A stretch of DNA of 7,885 nucleotides from Desulfobacteraceae bacterium (GCA_024636355.1 JAGXHH010000177.1:1-7885), one strand, 5' to 3'; shown: positions 1 to 6,048, numbered from the stretch's first letter. The notes: generated by a model from the sequence alone, not told the origin. Translations and numbers: made by a program.

Positions 1-2004
1 CGCCCGGTTATTGTCGGCCTGAATTTCAGTCCCTATGGTGATCGCATCCGGCGACACGCTCCAGTCGGCTGTCAATCCGGAAACCGCCAGACCGTTGTAT
101 GTGATCCTTTCGCCATCGAGTTTTCCGGAAACAAAGACGCCTTCGGGAGCCAGTCTTCCCTCGGCCTCCAGGAGGCAATTCCCGGAAGAAAGCATCCGGT
201 ATTGGAAACCTGAAAATTTGGTCCGAACGGAAAAGTCGGGACGGAACCAGGTCCCGGAAAGCCGCCCCGTCAACTTGGCGGCCCCGGCAATGGCCGGGTC
301 TTTGTAGGGGGCGGGCAGCAGCCTGGAAACGGCATGCAGATCGTCAAATCCGGCATCGAACCGGACCCGGCATGAATCGTCGTTGAAATCGACGGCAGCT
401 TCGGCACCGAGCGTGCCGTTCTCCGAAGTAAGAGCCATCTTCCGGATGGTCAGCCGGCTGTCTGACCAGGACAGGTCGATATCGCCGGCGACCTGTTTGA
501 AGTCCTGGAGCCTTGAGGGATGGACCCGGGCGATCATGTCGATATCCGATCGGGTCAGGTTAAACGATGGCGACAGGTTGCCCCGGACTGCCAGGTCGAA
601 GTTCAGTTTACCGTTGACGGCGTTTAGATCCGGAAAAATTGCGGGATCAAAATCAGTAACGTTTGCGGTGATTTCGAACGGTTTTTCCGTATCTGCCTCA
701 AATGGGCGGTCGATACGACCGCTGGCCTGCAGAGCACCGTATGGGGCATTCCATTCCAGCCGGTCGATGGTGGCGCCGTCTGCGGAAAACAGTGTCCGGA
801 TTTCGGCGGTATCAACAGCGTAGCCGGCCAGTTCGGATGCGGATGCGGAGATATCGATCCGGGTGCGCCGGTTTTCAGGGGAGAGCATCTGTTTGACATG
901 GACCCGAACCGCAGCGGAAATATCGCCGCAAACCCCTTCAAGCGGATAGAAGGGAAACGTTTCCGGGTTGTAGTGTGAAACAGTTCCTTCCGTCTGCACT
1001 TCCAGGGATTCGGAGCCCCAGATATCAATGGTGCCGTTCGTTTTAAGCGACAGCTTCTCCTGGTGAAATTCAATCCGATGGGTCAGGGCATCGAGGGTGC
1101 CGCCTACTTTGAGACGGCCGGCAACGTAAGTCTTCGTTACGGGTATGGAAAAGAGCCGGCCGATTTCTTCGGCAGCCAGATTGATAACTTCCGCCGTCAT
1201 GTCGAAATCGGCCCCGTCCTGGAAGGTAACCCCGCCGTCGACGGTCAGATCGGAAGAATTGACCGTCTGAAAACGTGTGGCATCGAATCCCAGCCGGGTG
1301 GCGGGAATGTCAAAATCCACCCCCCCGGTGACCGTTTCAAACGTCACATCGGGCCACGGCATGTGAAAGGAAAGGCGCCGGATGTCAATTTCGATAGTGC
1401 TGCCAATGGTAAGACGGCTCCGGCACTCCCCTTCCGTGAAGAGCAGTTCCTGTTTTTCCCCTCCTGCATACCATGCCAGTCCCATTTCGGCATTTTTTAC
1501 GGTCACCTCCCCGATGACCAGCTTAAACGGTTTGCCGGATTCTTCAGGTTCCGAAGGTGTCGGCTCCTGTTCCGGCGGCAGCAGCGCGGCGGTATTCCAC
1601 CGGTCGTCGGGGTCCGCGGCAAGGTATGACGAAAAACCGTCAACTTCAACGGACGGCAGATAAAACCGGCCGGTGACAAGCAGCGGCAGCGCATAGGTCA
1701 CCCGGATGGATTTAAAGGCAAAGAGCGGTTTTTCACATTCCGGGTTGTAAATCGCGGCATCTTTAAATGTCGCCCCGGTGAGCAGGTTGCCGGACAACTC
1801 CCCGATTTCAAAGCGGGCCCGGGTTGCGCCCTCCATAATGGATACGATTTCGCGCCGGATGTACTCGGTGGCCGTATCGGTCTGGAGAAATGCATACAGT
1901 CCGCCGGTTGCGATCACGAGGACGATTCCGAAATAGAACATGACGTCCATGATCCGGCGGATACAGGTGATAAAGAATTTCGCTGAAATGAATTTAAAAT
2001 TCAA
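1..2004 (-). CDS. tamB: TamB/AsmA-like translocation and assembly module protein, N-terminal part (runs off the left edge)
   Basis: The minus-strand frame whose codons end at 2004 has no stop all the way to position 1, giving 668 residues with no C-terminus. An N-terminal basic stretch is followed by one hydrophobic anchor (VMFYFGIVLVIATGGLYAF, about residues 21-39). Next comes FEIGELSGNLLTGATFKD, resembling the start of the TamB fold. The rest is monotonous beta-rich sequence with recurring short strands such as ANVTDFDPAIF and VDFDIPATRLGFDA, typical of AsmA/TamB beta-groove proteins. A Pro/Glu-rich linker (LLPPEQEPTPSEPEESGKP) interrupts it near residues 142-160. The protein should be anchored in the inner membrane and span the periplasm, working with TamA encoded just upstream. 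Start: TTG at 2004 gives a TTGA overlap with the tamA stop, suggesting translational coupling. ATG at 1950 or 1941 is possible, but none has a strong ribosome binding site. The C-terminal DUF490 domain that would confirm TamB lies outside the window, so a more distant AsmA-like member is possible. Confidence 0.85.
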   Translation of the reverse strand, partial: MNFKFISAKFFITCIRRIMDVMFYFGIVLVIATGGLYAFLQTDTATEYIRREIVSIMEGATRARFEIGELSGNLLTGATFKDAAIYNPECEKPLFAFKSIRVTYALPLLVTGRFYLPSVEVDGFSSYLAADPDDRWNTAALLPPEQEPTPSEPEESGKPFKLVIGEVTVKNAEMGLAWYAGGEKQELLFTEGECRSRLTIGSTIEIDIRRLSFHMPWPDVTFETVTGGVDFDIPATRLGFDATRFQTVNSSDLTVDGGVTFQDGADFDMTAEVINLAAEEIGRLFSIPVTKTYVAGRLKVGGTLDALTHRIEFHQEKLSLKTNGTIDIWGSESLEVQTEGTVSHYNPETFPFYPLEGVCGDISAAVRVHVKQMLSPENRRTRIDISASASELAGYAVDTAEIRTLFSADGATIDRLEWNAPYGALQASGRIDRPFEADTEKPFEITANVTDFDPAIFPDLNAVNGKLNFDLAVRGNLSPSFNLTRSDIDMIARVHPSRLQDFKQVAGDIDLSWSDSRLTIRKMALTSENGTLGAEAAVDFNDDSCRVRFDAGFDDLHAVSRLLPAPYKDPAIAGAAKLTGRLSGTWFRPDFSVRTKFSGFQYRMLSSGNCLLEAEGRLAPEGVFVSGKLDGERITYNGLAVSGLTADWSVSPDAITIGTEIQADNNRA

Positions 2005-3911
2005 AATGCATGCCCGATGTTTAAGTGCAGGTGCCAACGCGAGGTTTCCGCCGATTCGGTTTCAAAGATGCTTGTTACAGGCGGGTTGATCTTGTAGCCG
2101 ACATCGCCCTGGACCGGCCCGATGATGGTGTTGAACCGGATGCCCAGCCCGGTTGTATAGCGCATCCGGCTGAAATCGTACCGGAAGGCGTCCTTGTCGA
2201 GTACGCCCATATCGAAAAACGCCACGCCGAAGAACTGGCCGTAAATCGGAAAGCGGAGTTCCAGGTTGCTGCAGAAGGAGGATTTGCCGCCCACCCCGAC
2301 CAGTTGGTCCTTGTCATCAAAAATGCCGAGTTGCTGATACCCGTAGCCCCGGACCGTTTTGCTCCCTCCGAGAAAGTGTCTCAGGAAAATCGGCACATTT
2401 TCGGTATCCTCGAGTTCCTTTATGGTTCGGAAGCGTACCCGGGCGGCGATGGTCATGTCGAAGGGAAGCGGCACGTATGCTTTGGCCTCGACGGTCGGCT
2501 GATAATAGGAAATATCCGTGCCGATGGCAGTGTGGGCGCCTTCTATGGAATAATGAAGCACAGACCCCATGGTCGGGTTGAGTTCGTTGTCGACGGAAAT
2601 CCGGTCGAGATCGAACTTGACCGACGAGATCCGGTAGTCTTCAAAGGTCTCCGCATAGGTGCCCGACTCGAGGACCACGTCGTCGAAGCGGGTCGGCCGG
2701 TCGATGGTAAATCGGTACCATGGAGAGATAAACCAGTGATTGGACATGCGGCGCCGGAGGGAGACGTTGGCAAAGATTTTCCGCAGGGAAAAAAATTCGG
2801 ACTCCTCCTCCTGGAATCCGGCCCGGGCTTTTAGTGTGTTGTGCTTGTCGATAAAATACGGCCACAGGTATTCACTCTGGATATTTTCGACCAGGTCCGA
2901 ACGCCGGGCGGATACGGAAAACCGGTCCGCGTACCCGGTGAGGTTCCGGTACCGCCAGGCGCCCCGGAGACGGAGGCCGTCTTCGGTTCCGTAACCGACA
3001 CCGAGTTCCATGCTCTGGCGTTTCCGGGGCTCGACCTGGATGTTGACGGGAATGCTGTCGGATTGACAGTCCGGTTGATCGATGTCGATACGGGCTGTCT
3101 TAAACACGTTGAGTTCAAACAGGTGGCGACGGCTTTCATCGAGCTGTTCGCTTGAAAAGGGGTGACCGGATTCAAACGTTATTGCCCGGTGAAGGATATG
3201 GGGTGCGACAAACCCGTTGTTGCCTGAAATCCGGATCGGGCCGAAGCAGTATGCGTCACCGGGATCTACCGTAAATACGATCCGGGCGGTATTGGAATTC
3301 AAGTCGACCCGGACGTGCCCCTCGACCTTTGCCAGGGGGAAGCCTCGATTGCCGAGCATCCTTTTGATGCGCTGTTTGGCCTGATTGTAGGCGTCGGTGG
3401 TAAATACCCGGCCCTTACGGAGCGGAATCCGGGGCTCGAAAAGTCCGGCCGAAATGTCCTGCCGCGTTTCCGGCAACTGCCAGTCGATGGCTTCAATCCG
3501 GACCGGCGGTCCCTGTTTGACCTGAAAGGTGAGATCGATTACGCAAGGGAGATTTTCGGAACCTTCTTTTTGATTTGATCCGGACGGTGCGCAGCGATCG
3601 GGATGTACCCGATCAATAGTAAATCGGACGTCATTCTGATAGAAGCCGCGGGCGCGGTAGAACTGTTTGATCCGGATCAGGTCGTCTTCTATATCCCGGT
3701 GCGCCACTTCCGGCATGGCGGTCCAGAATTTCCAGAATGGCCGCTGCTGTGTGATCAGGGTGGCGGCCAGTTTGCTCTGATCAAGTTCCCGGACGCCTTT
3801 GAAGTCGATATCCCGGATCCGGTAATCCGCCGGGGCTGCACCCGCTGGTGATAATCCGGCTGATGCGGCAAGCAGGAGTGCCGTAATAAAAAAAGAAACG
3901 AAAATGCGCAA
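2001..3911 (-). CDS. tamA: TamA-type Omp85 outer-membrane assembly protein
   Basis: This 636-residue outer-membrane protein belongs to the Omp85 (BamA/TamA) superfamily. A signal peptide (RIFVSFFITALLLAASAGL, ending SPAGAA) is probably cleaved near residue 25-26. Three POTRA-like domains follow at about 29-131 (with YRARGFYQ near 85-92), 136-217 and 223-295. A 16-strand-type beta barrel fills 298-636 and ends in Phe. The Omp85 lid-loop signature VRGYGY is at 520-525, inside GGSKTVRGYGYQQLG. Three POTRAs and this length fit TamA better than BamA, which usually has five; the TamB-like gene directly downstream supports that. The start is TTG at 3911: it places the signal peptide at the N-terminus and lies 10 bases after a GGAGA ribosome binding site. 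The frame is open up to an ATG at 4070, but that would add 53 non-signal-like residues and overlap the upstream gene by 143 bases. Cysteine pairs C107/C123 and C222/C282 in the periplasmic part are unusual. Confidence 0.92.
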   Translation of the reverse strand: MRIFVSFFITALLLAASAGLSPAGAAPADYRIRDIDFKGVRELDQSKLAATLITQQRPFWKFWTAMPEVAHRDIEDDLIRIKQFYRARGFYQNDVRFTIDRVHPDRCAPSGSNQKEGSENLPCVIDLTFQVKQGPPVRIEAIDWQLPETRQDISAGLFEPRIPLRKGRVFTTDAYNQAKQRIKRMLGNRGFPLAKVEGHVRVDLNSNTARIVFTVDPGDAYCFGPIRISGNNGFVAPHILHRAITFESGHPFSSEQLDESRRHLFELNVFKTARIDIDQPDCQSDSIPVNIQVEPRKRQSMELGVGYGTEDGLRLRGAWRYRNLTGYADRFSVSARRSDLVENIQSEYLWPYFIDKHNTLKARAGFQEEESEFFSLRKIFANVSLRRRMSNHWFISPWYRFTIDRPTRFDDVVLESGTYAETFEDYRISSVKFDLDRISVDNELNPTMGSVLHYSIEGAHTAIGTDISYYQPTVEAKAYVPLPFDMTIAARVRFRTIKELEDTENVPIFLRHFLGGSKTVRGYGYQQLGIFDDKDQLVGVGGKSSFCSNLELRFPIYGQFFGVAFFDMGVLDKDAFRYDFSRMRYTTGLGIRFNTIIGPVQGDVGYKINPPVTSIFETESAETSRWHLHLNIGHAF

Positions 3912-3921
3912 CGACGCTAAT

Positions 3922-3926
3922 TCTCC
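3922..3926 (-). promoter_or_regulatory. Ribosome binding site of tamA (decides the TTG start)
   Basis: Reading the minus strand, GGAGA lies in the 16-base gap between the stop of the YihY gene (3928) and the TTG at 3911, with 10 bases between it and the start. It is the only purine-rich anti-Shine-Dalgarno match near the point where the signal peptide begins, so it argues for TTG at 3911 over the far upstream ATG at 4070. Confidence 0.6.
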
Positions 3927-3927
3927 A

Positions 3928-5241
3928 CTATACCAGGTCACGCAGTGTTTTGGATTCAAGGTGCCGGGCGGTTTCAAACTGCAGCTGTTCGAGAAGTCTG
4001 TCGAGCTTCTCATGTCTTGCCCGCTCCGGCAGGCGCCAGTCGTATGCACCGGATCTTCGCAGGCTGTCATGTATTTCGGACAGCCCGATCAGGGACAGAT
4101 CCCGGGCCGGCTGGTAAACCTGGTCTCCGTTTATCACCTCGCGCAGCAGCCCGGAAGCGGCAAGTTCATCCAGAGTCTCCCGGACGATGCGGACCGGCAT
4201 GGAAAGCTCGTTTGAAAGCTGCTCCACGCCCAGCGGCGGACTGCCGTTAGCGAATCCGGATGCGATATGGGCCATGAGGTAGAACGCCAGGATTTCCCGC
4301 TCTTCCGTACTGGTCGTAAATTCCTGGCGCTCCTGTTGATAGGTTTTGATGTGCTGAATCGCATTGGTCATCTGGGCGCCGATGAGCACGATAATCCAAC
4401 TGATGAAAAGCCATATGATAAAGATCGGCAGCACGGCAAAGGTGCCGTAGATTTTATTGTAACTGACCACGCCCACATAGAATTCGGTATAGATGACAAA
4501 AGCGAATTCCCAGAGAGAGCCACAGACGACGCCGGCAACCAGGGCCGGGAGGAATCTCACCCGGGTGTTGGGCATCAGCAGGTAAATTGCGGTGAAGGCG
4601 ATCCACAACCCGGCATAGGAGAGAAAAAATTGCAGGCTGAAAATGACTTCTCCGAGCACCGGGTACTGGGCGAGCATTTGGAGAATCATGTTGCCGGTGA
4701 GCGCGGAGAGAAACGCCGTAGAGATCACAATCAGCAAGGGACCCAGTATCAGGACGCTGATGTAGTCGGTGATTTTCCGTAAAATCGAACGGCTGCGGGT
4801 GACGCCCCAGATGTCGTTGAACGTGCCTTCCACGTTGCTCAGCATCATGATAACGGCCACAATCAAAAAAGCGGTGCCCATGGCGCCGAGGGCTTTGAAA
4901 TCGGTGTTGGCAATGTAGGCGGTGATCTGCTGGGCGATTTCTCCCTGTTCGGCTGTCAGGTATTTGAGCAGGGTTTCTTCGATCTGGCCCTCGATCCCGA
5001 GTCCCTTCAGCATGGAAAGGCCGATGGCAAAAACCGGCACGATGGCAAGCAGTGTGCTGTAGCAAAGAGCCGAAGCCCGCAGGAGGAGCATCTGGTTGCG
5101 AAGACCGCCAAACGTGATCAGCAGAACTCGCAGGCTGTACAGGAGAAACATGTGGATCCGCCCCGCACCCGGCGGATCATGCCAGACGGTCTCTCCCATG
5201 AAGTCTCGGGTCCGTTCCAGTTTCCGGGATACGTCTATCAT
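3928..5241 (-). CDS. YihY/BrkB-family inner-membrane protein with C-terminal winged-helix-like domain
   Basis: This 437-residue membrane protein belongs to the YihY/BrkB family (UPF0761), once misnamed ribonuclease BN; its biochemical function is not settled. I see six hydrophobic helices at about 52-78, 117-135, 160-182, 203-223, 230-251 and 267-290. Family-typical segments are present: the Arg/Ala-rich first helix (LLLRASALCYSTLLAIVP), NVEGTFNDIWGV at 136-147, and YNKIYGTFAVLPIF followed by WLFISWIIVLIGAQ at 261-290. Residues about 312-395 form a soluble helical tail with a winged-helix pattern (LGVEQLSNELSMPVRIVRET, then LDELAASGLLREV), as seen in the long version of this family. The tail ends in a charged, possibly coiled helix (405-430). 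ATG at 5241 follows GAGGGG with a 4-base gap. The gene is first in a tight run with tamA and tamB, suggesting a role in envelope lipid or protein traffic. YhjD, an E. coli paralogue, was linked to lipid A precursor export by suppressor genetics; transfer of that role here is inference. Confidence 0.93.
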   Translation of the reverse strand: MIDVSRKLERTRDFMGETVWHDPPGAGRIHMFLLYSLRVLLITFGGLRNQMLLLRASALCYSTLLAIVPVFAIGLSMLKGLGIEGQIEETLLKYLTAEQGEIAQQITAYIANTDFKALGAMGTAFLIVAVIMMLSNVEGTFNDIWGVTRSRSILRKITDYISVLILGPLLIVISTAFLSALTGNMILQMLAQYPVLGEVIFSLQFFLSYAGLWIAFTAIYLLMPNTRVRFLPALVAGVVCGSLWEFAFVIYTEFYVGVVSYNKIYGTFAVLPIFIIWLFISWIIVLIGAQMTNAIQHIKTYQQERQEFTTSTEEREILAFYLMAHIASGFANGSPPLGVEQLSNELSMPVRIVRETLDELAASGLLREVINGDQVYQPARDLSLIGLSEIHDSLRRSGAYDWRLPERARHEKLDRLLEQLQFETARHLESKTLRDLV

Positions 5242-5279
5242 GCTGCCCCTCTGTTCGAGTTCAAGACAAAAGTATTCGA

Positions 5280-5308
5280 ATAGTATACCGAATGGATGGG
5301 GATTTCAA
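5280..5308 (-). promoter_or_regulatory. Candidate sigma70-type promoter for the yihY-tamA-tamB run, with overlapping palindrome
   Basis: On the minus strand, TTGAAA (5303-5308) and TACTAT (5280-5285) are separated by 17 bases, close to the sigma70 consensus. Transcription would start near 5273, leaving a leader of about 30 bases before the ATG at 5241. A perfect 10-base palindrome, TATTCGAATA (5273-5282), overlaps the -10 box and start point and could be an operator. The match is visible in the sequence; activity is inferred. Confidence 0.5.
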
Positions 5309-5408
5309 GGCGGCAAGCCGTCGATAGAAAAAAACATCCGACAGATTTGGATTCAGGAGATTACTGGAGTAATAATCTAAACAGGTCGTCAAGCTCCTTA
5401 CAACTGCT
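5309..5408. other. Intergenic stretch upstream of the yihY promoter, no gene seen
   Basis: No credible coding frame is present. The only structure I see is a small nested inverted repeat: TTACT-GG-AGTAA at 5361-5372, inside AGATTA...TAATCT (5358-5378). It could be a weak regulator site or chance. Confidence 0.4.
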
Positions 5409-5486
5409 CAATTTTTCGCTCATTTTCTCGCTCTTGCACTTGCTCTTAATCTTGCTCTTGCTCTCAATCCTAATCCTAATCTTAAT
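5409..5486. repeat. Pyrimidine-rich hexamer tract (CTTGCT / CTAATC type)
   Basis: The plus strand here is almost free of purine runs and is built from drifting 6-base units: CTTGCT-like words (5433-5465) followed by AATCCT/AATCTT words (5466-5486). Read as protein it gives only Leu/Ile strings (LLLILLLLSILILILI), so I do not treat the open frame across it as a gene. On the minus strand it reads as GATTAG/GAGCAA words, nearly the same vocabulary as the purine tract at 6049-6097, which has the opposite orientation. Confidence 0.75.
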
Positions 5487-5498
5487 ATAGAACACAGC

Positions 5499-5513
5499 GC
5501 GGCCATTGGCCGC
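5499..5513. repeat. Short GC-rich palindrome/hairpin
   Basis: GCGGCCA and TGGCCGC form perfect 7-base arms around a single T. As RNA it would be a 6-bp GC-rich stem with a three-base loop on either strand. No T run follows on either strand, so an intrinsic terminator is not supported. Confidence 0.55.
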
Positions 5514-5521
5514 AACTAAAT

Positions 5522-5561
5522 TATATCAAACCACAGAGACACTGCGGACCGGTTTGATATA
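5522..5561. repeat. Inverted repeat with 11-base perfect arms
   Basis: TATATCAAACC (5522-5532) is the exact reverse complement of GGTTTGATATA (5551-5561), with an 18-base loop containing ACAGAGACAC. The CCACAGAGACAC word resembles a repeat that I recall as dispersed between genes in many environmental bacteria; that recollection could not be checked. No T run follows. Confidence 0.7.
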
Positions 5562-5597
5562 CATGAAGAACATGAAGACCATGAAGAACATGAAGGG
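5562..5597. repeat. Tandem 9-base repeat, four copies (CATGAAGAA type)
   Basis: Four back-to-back 9-base units: CATGAAGAA, CATGAAGAC, CATGAAGAA and CATGAAGGG. It abuts the right arm of the preceding inverted repeat. In the minus frame it reads LHVLHGLHV-like, a by-product of the period being a multiple of three. Confidence 0.85.
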
Positions 5598-5607
5598 GTT
5601 TTTCCAA

Positions 5608-5644
5608 ATCGCTATCGCTATCGAAATCGGGGAAATTCGATTTC
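5608..5644. repeat. ATCGCT-type hexamer repeat ending in a small hairpin
   Basis: Four 6-base units in phase (ATCGCT, ATCGCT, ATCGAA, ATCGGG) at 5608-5631. The last units also form the left arm of GAAATCG (5623-5629) / CGATTTC (5638-5644), a 7-bp stem with an 8-base loop. A related TTTCGCTATCGCTTC word recurs at 5942-5956. Confidence 0.7.
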
Positions 5645-5664
5645 ACCATCTGTAGTTTAAAAAC

Positions 5665-5682
5665 GGACTTCCGGGGAACTCG
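5665..5682. repeat. Dispersed 18-base repeat X, copy 1
   Basis: GGACTTCC-GG-GGAACTCG. It matches copy 2 at 5815-5832 in 16 of 18 positions; only the central two bases differ. The core is itself near-palindromic (TTCC..GGAA). Each copy sits left of a hexamer block and a Y element, suggesting a repeated larger unit X - hexamers - Y. Confidence 0.65.
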
Positions 5683-5702
5683 AGTTTTGCAGTTTTGGTT
5701 TT

Positions 5703-5734
5703 CGTGCACGTGAACGTACACGTGCACGTGCACG
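5703..5734. repeat. CACGTG/GTGCAC repeat with alternating purine-pyrimidine pattern
   Basis: Two strictly alternating runs, 5703-5712 (CGTGCACGTG) and 5714-5734 (21 bases), are separated by one extra A. The tract is also full of overlapping palindromes such as ACGTGCACGT. Alternating CG/CA/TG steps are the classic composition for left-handed Z-DNA. Read as protein on the minus strand it gives HVHVYVHVH, clearly repeat-driven. Confidence 0.7.
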
Positions 5735-5746
5735 GCATTTGTTTTT

Positions 5747-5796
5747 AAAGCTCCTTTCTTCAAAAAAAACGCCGCGCAGCGGGGTAAATAGCTTTT
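5747..5796. repeat. Structured dispersed repeat Y, copy A
   Basis: About 50 bases with two nested stems. The outer stem is AAAGCT (5747-5752) / AGCTTT (5790-5795). The inner stem is CCGC (5772-5775) / GCGG (5779-5782) with a GCA loop. An A run precedes the inner hairpin. Copy B at 5987-6034 is roughly four-fifths identical and differs mainly in the number of As and in the linker before AGCTTTT. See copy B for the pairing-preserving substitutions. Confidence 0.65.
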
Positions 5797-5814
5797 TACG
5801 AGTTCATCAAATCG

Positions 5815-5832
5815 GGACTTCCAAGGAACTCG
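5815..5832. repeat. Dispersed 18-base repeat X, copy 2
   Basis: GGACTTCC-AA-GGAACTCG. It matches copy 1 at 5665-5682 except for the central dinucleotide. Its GAACTCG end (5826-5832) also pairs perfectly with CGAGTTC at 5799-5805, giving a 7-bp stem with a 20-base loop that follows directly after Y copy A. Confidence 0.65.
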
Positions 5833-5848
5833 CTATTTCGGGATGGGA

Positions 5849-5973
5849 CTTTTTTTCGTTGTCATTTTCGCTGTCATTGTCATTGTCGTTGTCGTTGTCG
5901 TAATCGCCGTTTCTCGAGTACGATTACGACAACGACAACCATTTCGCTATCGCTTCACTGACAACGAGAAAAG
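5849..5973. repeat. Large imperfect hairpin built on a GTCGTT hexamer array
   Basis: Inner arms are perfect over 19 bp: 5888-5906 pairs with 5921-5939, around a 14-base loop containing CTCGAG. Outer arms also match: TTCGTTGTCA side at 5849-5864 against TGACAACGAGAAAAG at 5959-5973, with one small mismatch or indel. The left arm is a tandem array of GTCATT, GTCATT, GTCGTT, GTCGTT, GTCGTA (5873-5902); the right arm is its reverse complement. Between inner and outer arms the two sides do not pair. No coding frame fits. It could fold in single-stranded DNA or RNA, or be the trace of an inverted duplication. Confidence 0.8.
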
Positions 5974-5986
5974 CTAAGAAGCATGG

Positions 5987-6034
5987 AAAGTTCCTACCTG
6001 CAAAAACGCCGTGCAGCGGAGTTGGTCAGCTTTT
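5987..6034. repeat. Structured dispersed repeat Y, copy B
   Basis: Second copy of the element at 5747-5796. Outer stem AAAGTT (5987-5992) / AGCTTT (6028-6033) and inner stem CCGT (6009-6012) / GCGG (6016-6019), loop GCA. Compared with copy A, each stem has one C-to-T change that turns a C-G pair into a U-G wobble, so both stems survive. It sits right of the large hairpin and left of the purine hexamer tract. Confidence 0.65.
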
Positions 6035-6048
6035 CAGGAATCCATTCA

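Noticed and set aside
383..1629. Plus-strand open frames opposite the TamB-like gene
   Set aside because: The minus frame is open for the full 668 codons with TamB-like sequence; the plus frames are shorter and featureless.
2025..2834. Long plus-strand open frame (269 codons) opposite tamA
   Set aside because: It is the antisense shadow of a well-recognised Omp85 coding sequence and shows no recognisable domain of its own.
3912..4070. N-terminal extension of TamA to an ATG at 4070
   Set aside because: It would add 53 residues before a clear signal peptide and overlap the YihY coding sequence by 143 bases; the TTG at 3911 with GGAGA upstream fits better.
5296..5490. Plus-strand open frame of 64 codons ending in Leu/Ile repeats
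   Set aside because: The hydrophobic tail is the translated pyrimidine tract, and the start overlaps the promoter region of the opposite gene; not a credible membrane peptide.
5499..5513. Intrinsic terminator at the GC-rich palindrome
   Set aside because: No T run follows on either strand, and it lies far from any gene end.
5521..5763. Minus-strand open frame of 80 codons rich in HVHV and LHVLH
   Set aside because: It is produced by the 6- and 9-base repeats, whose periods are multiples of three; no ribosome binding site and no domain-like sequence.
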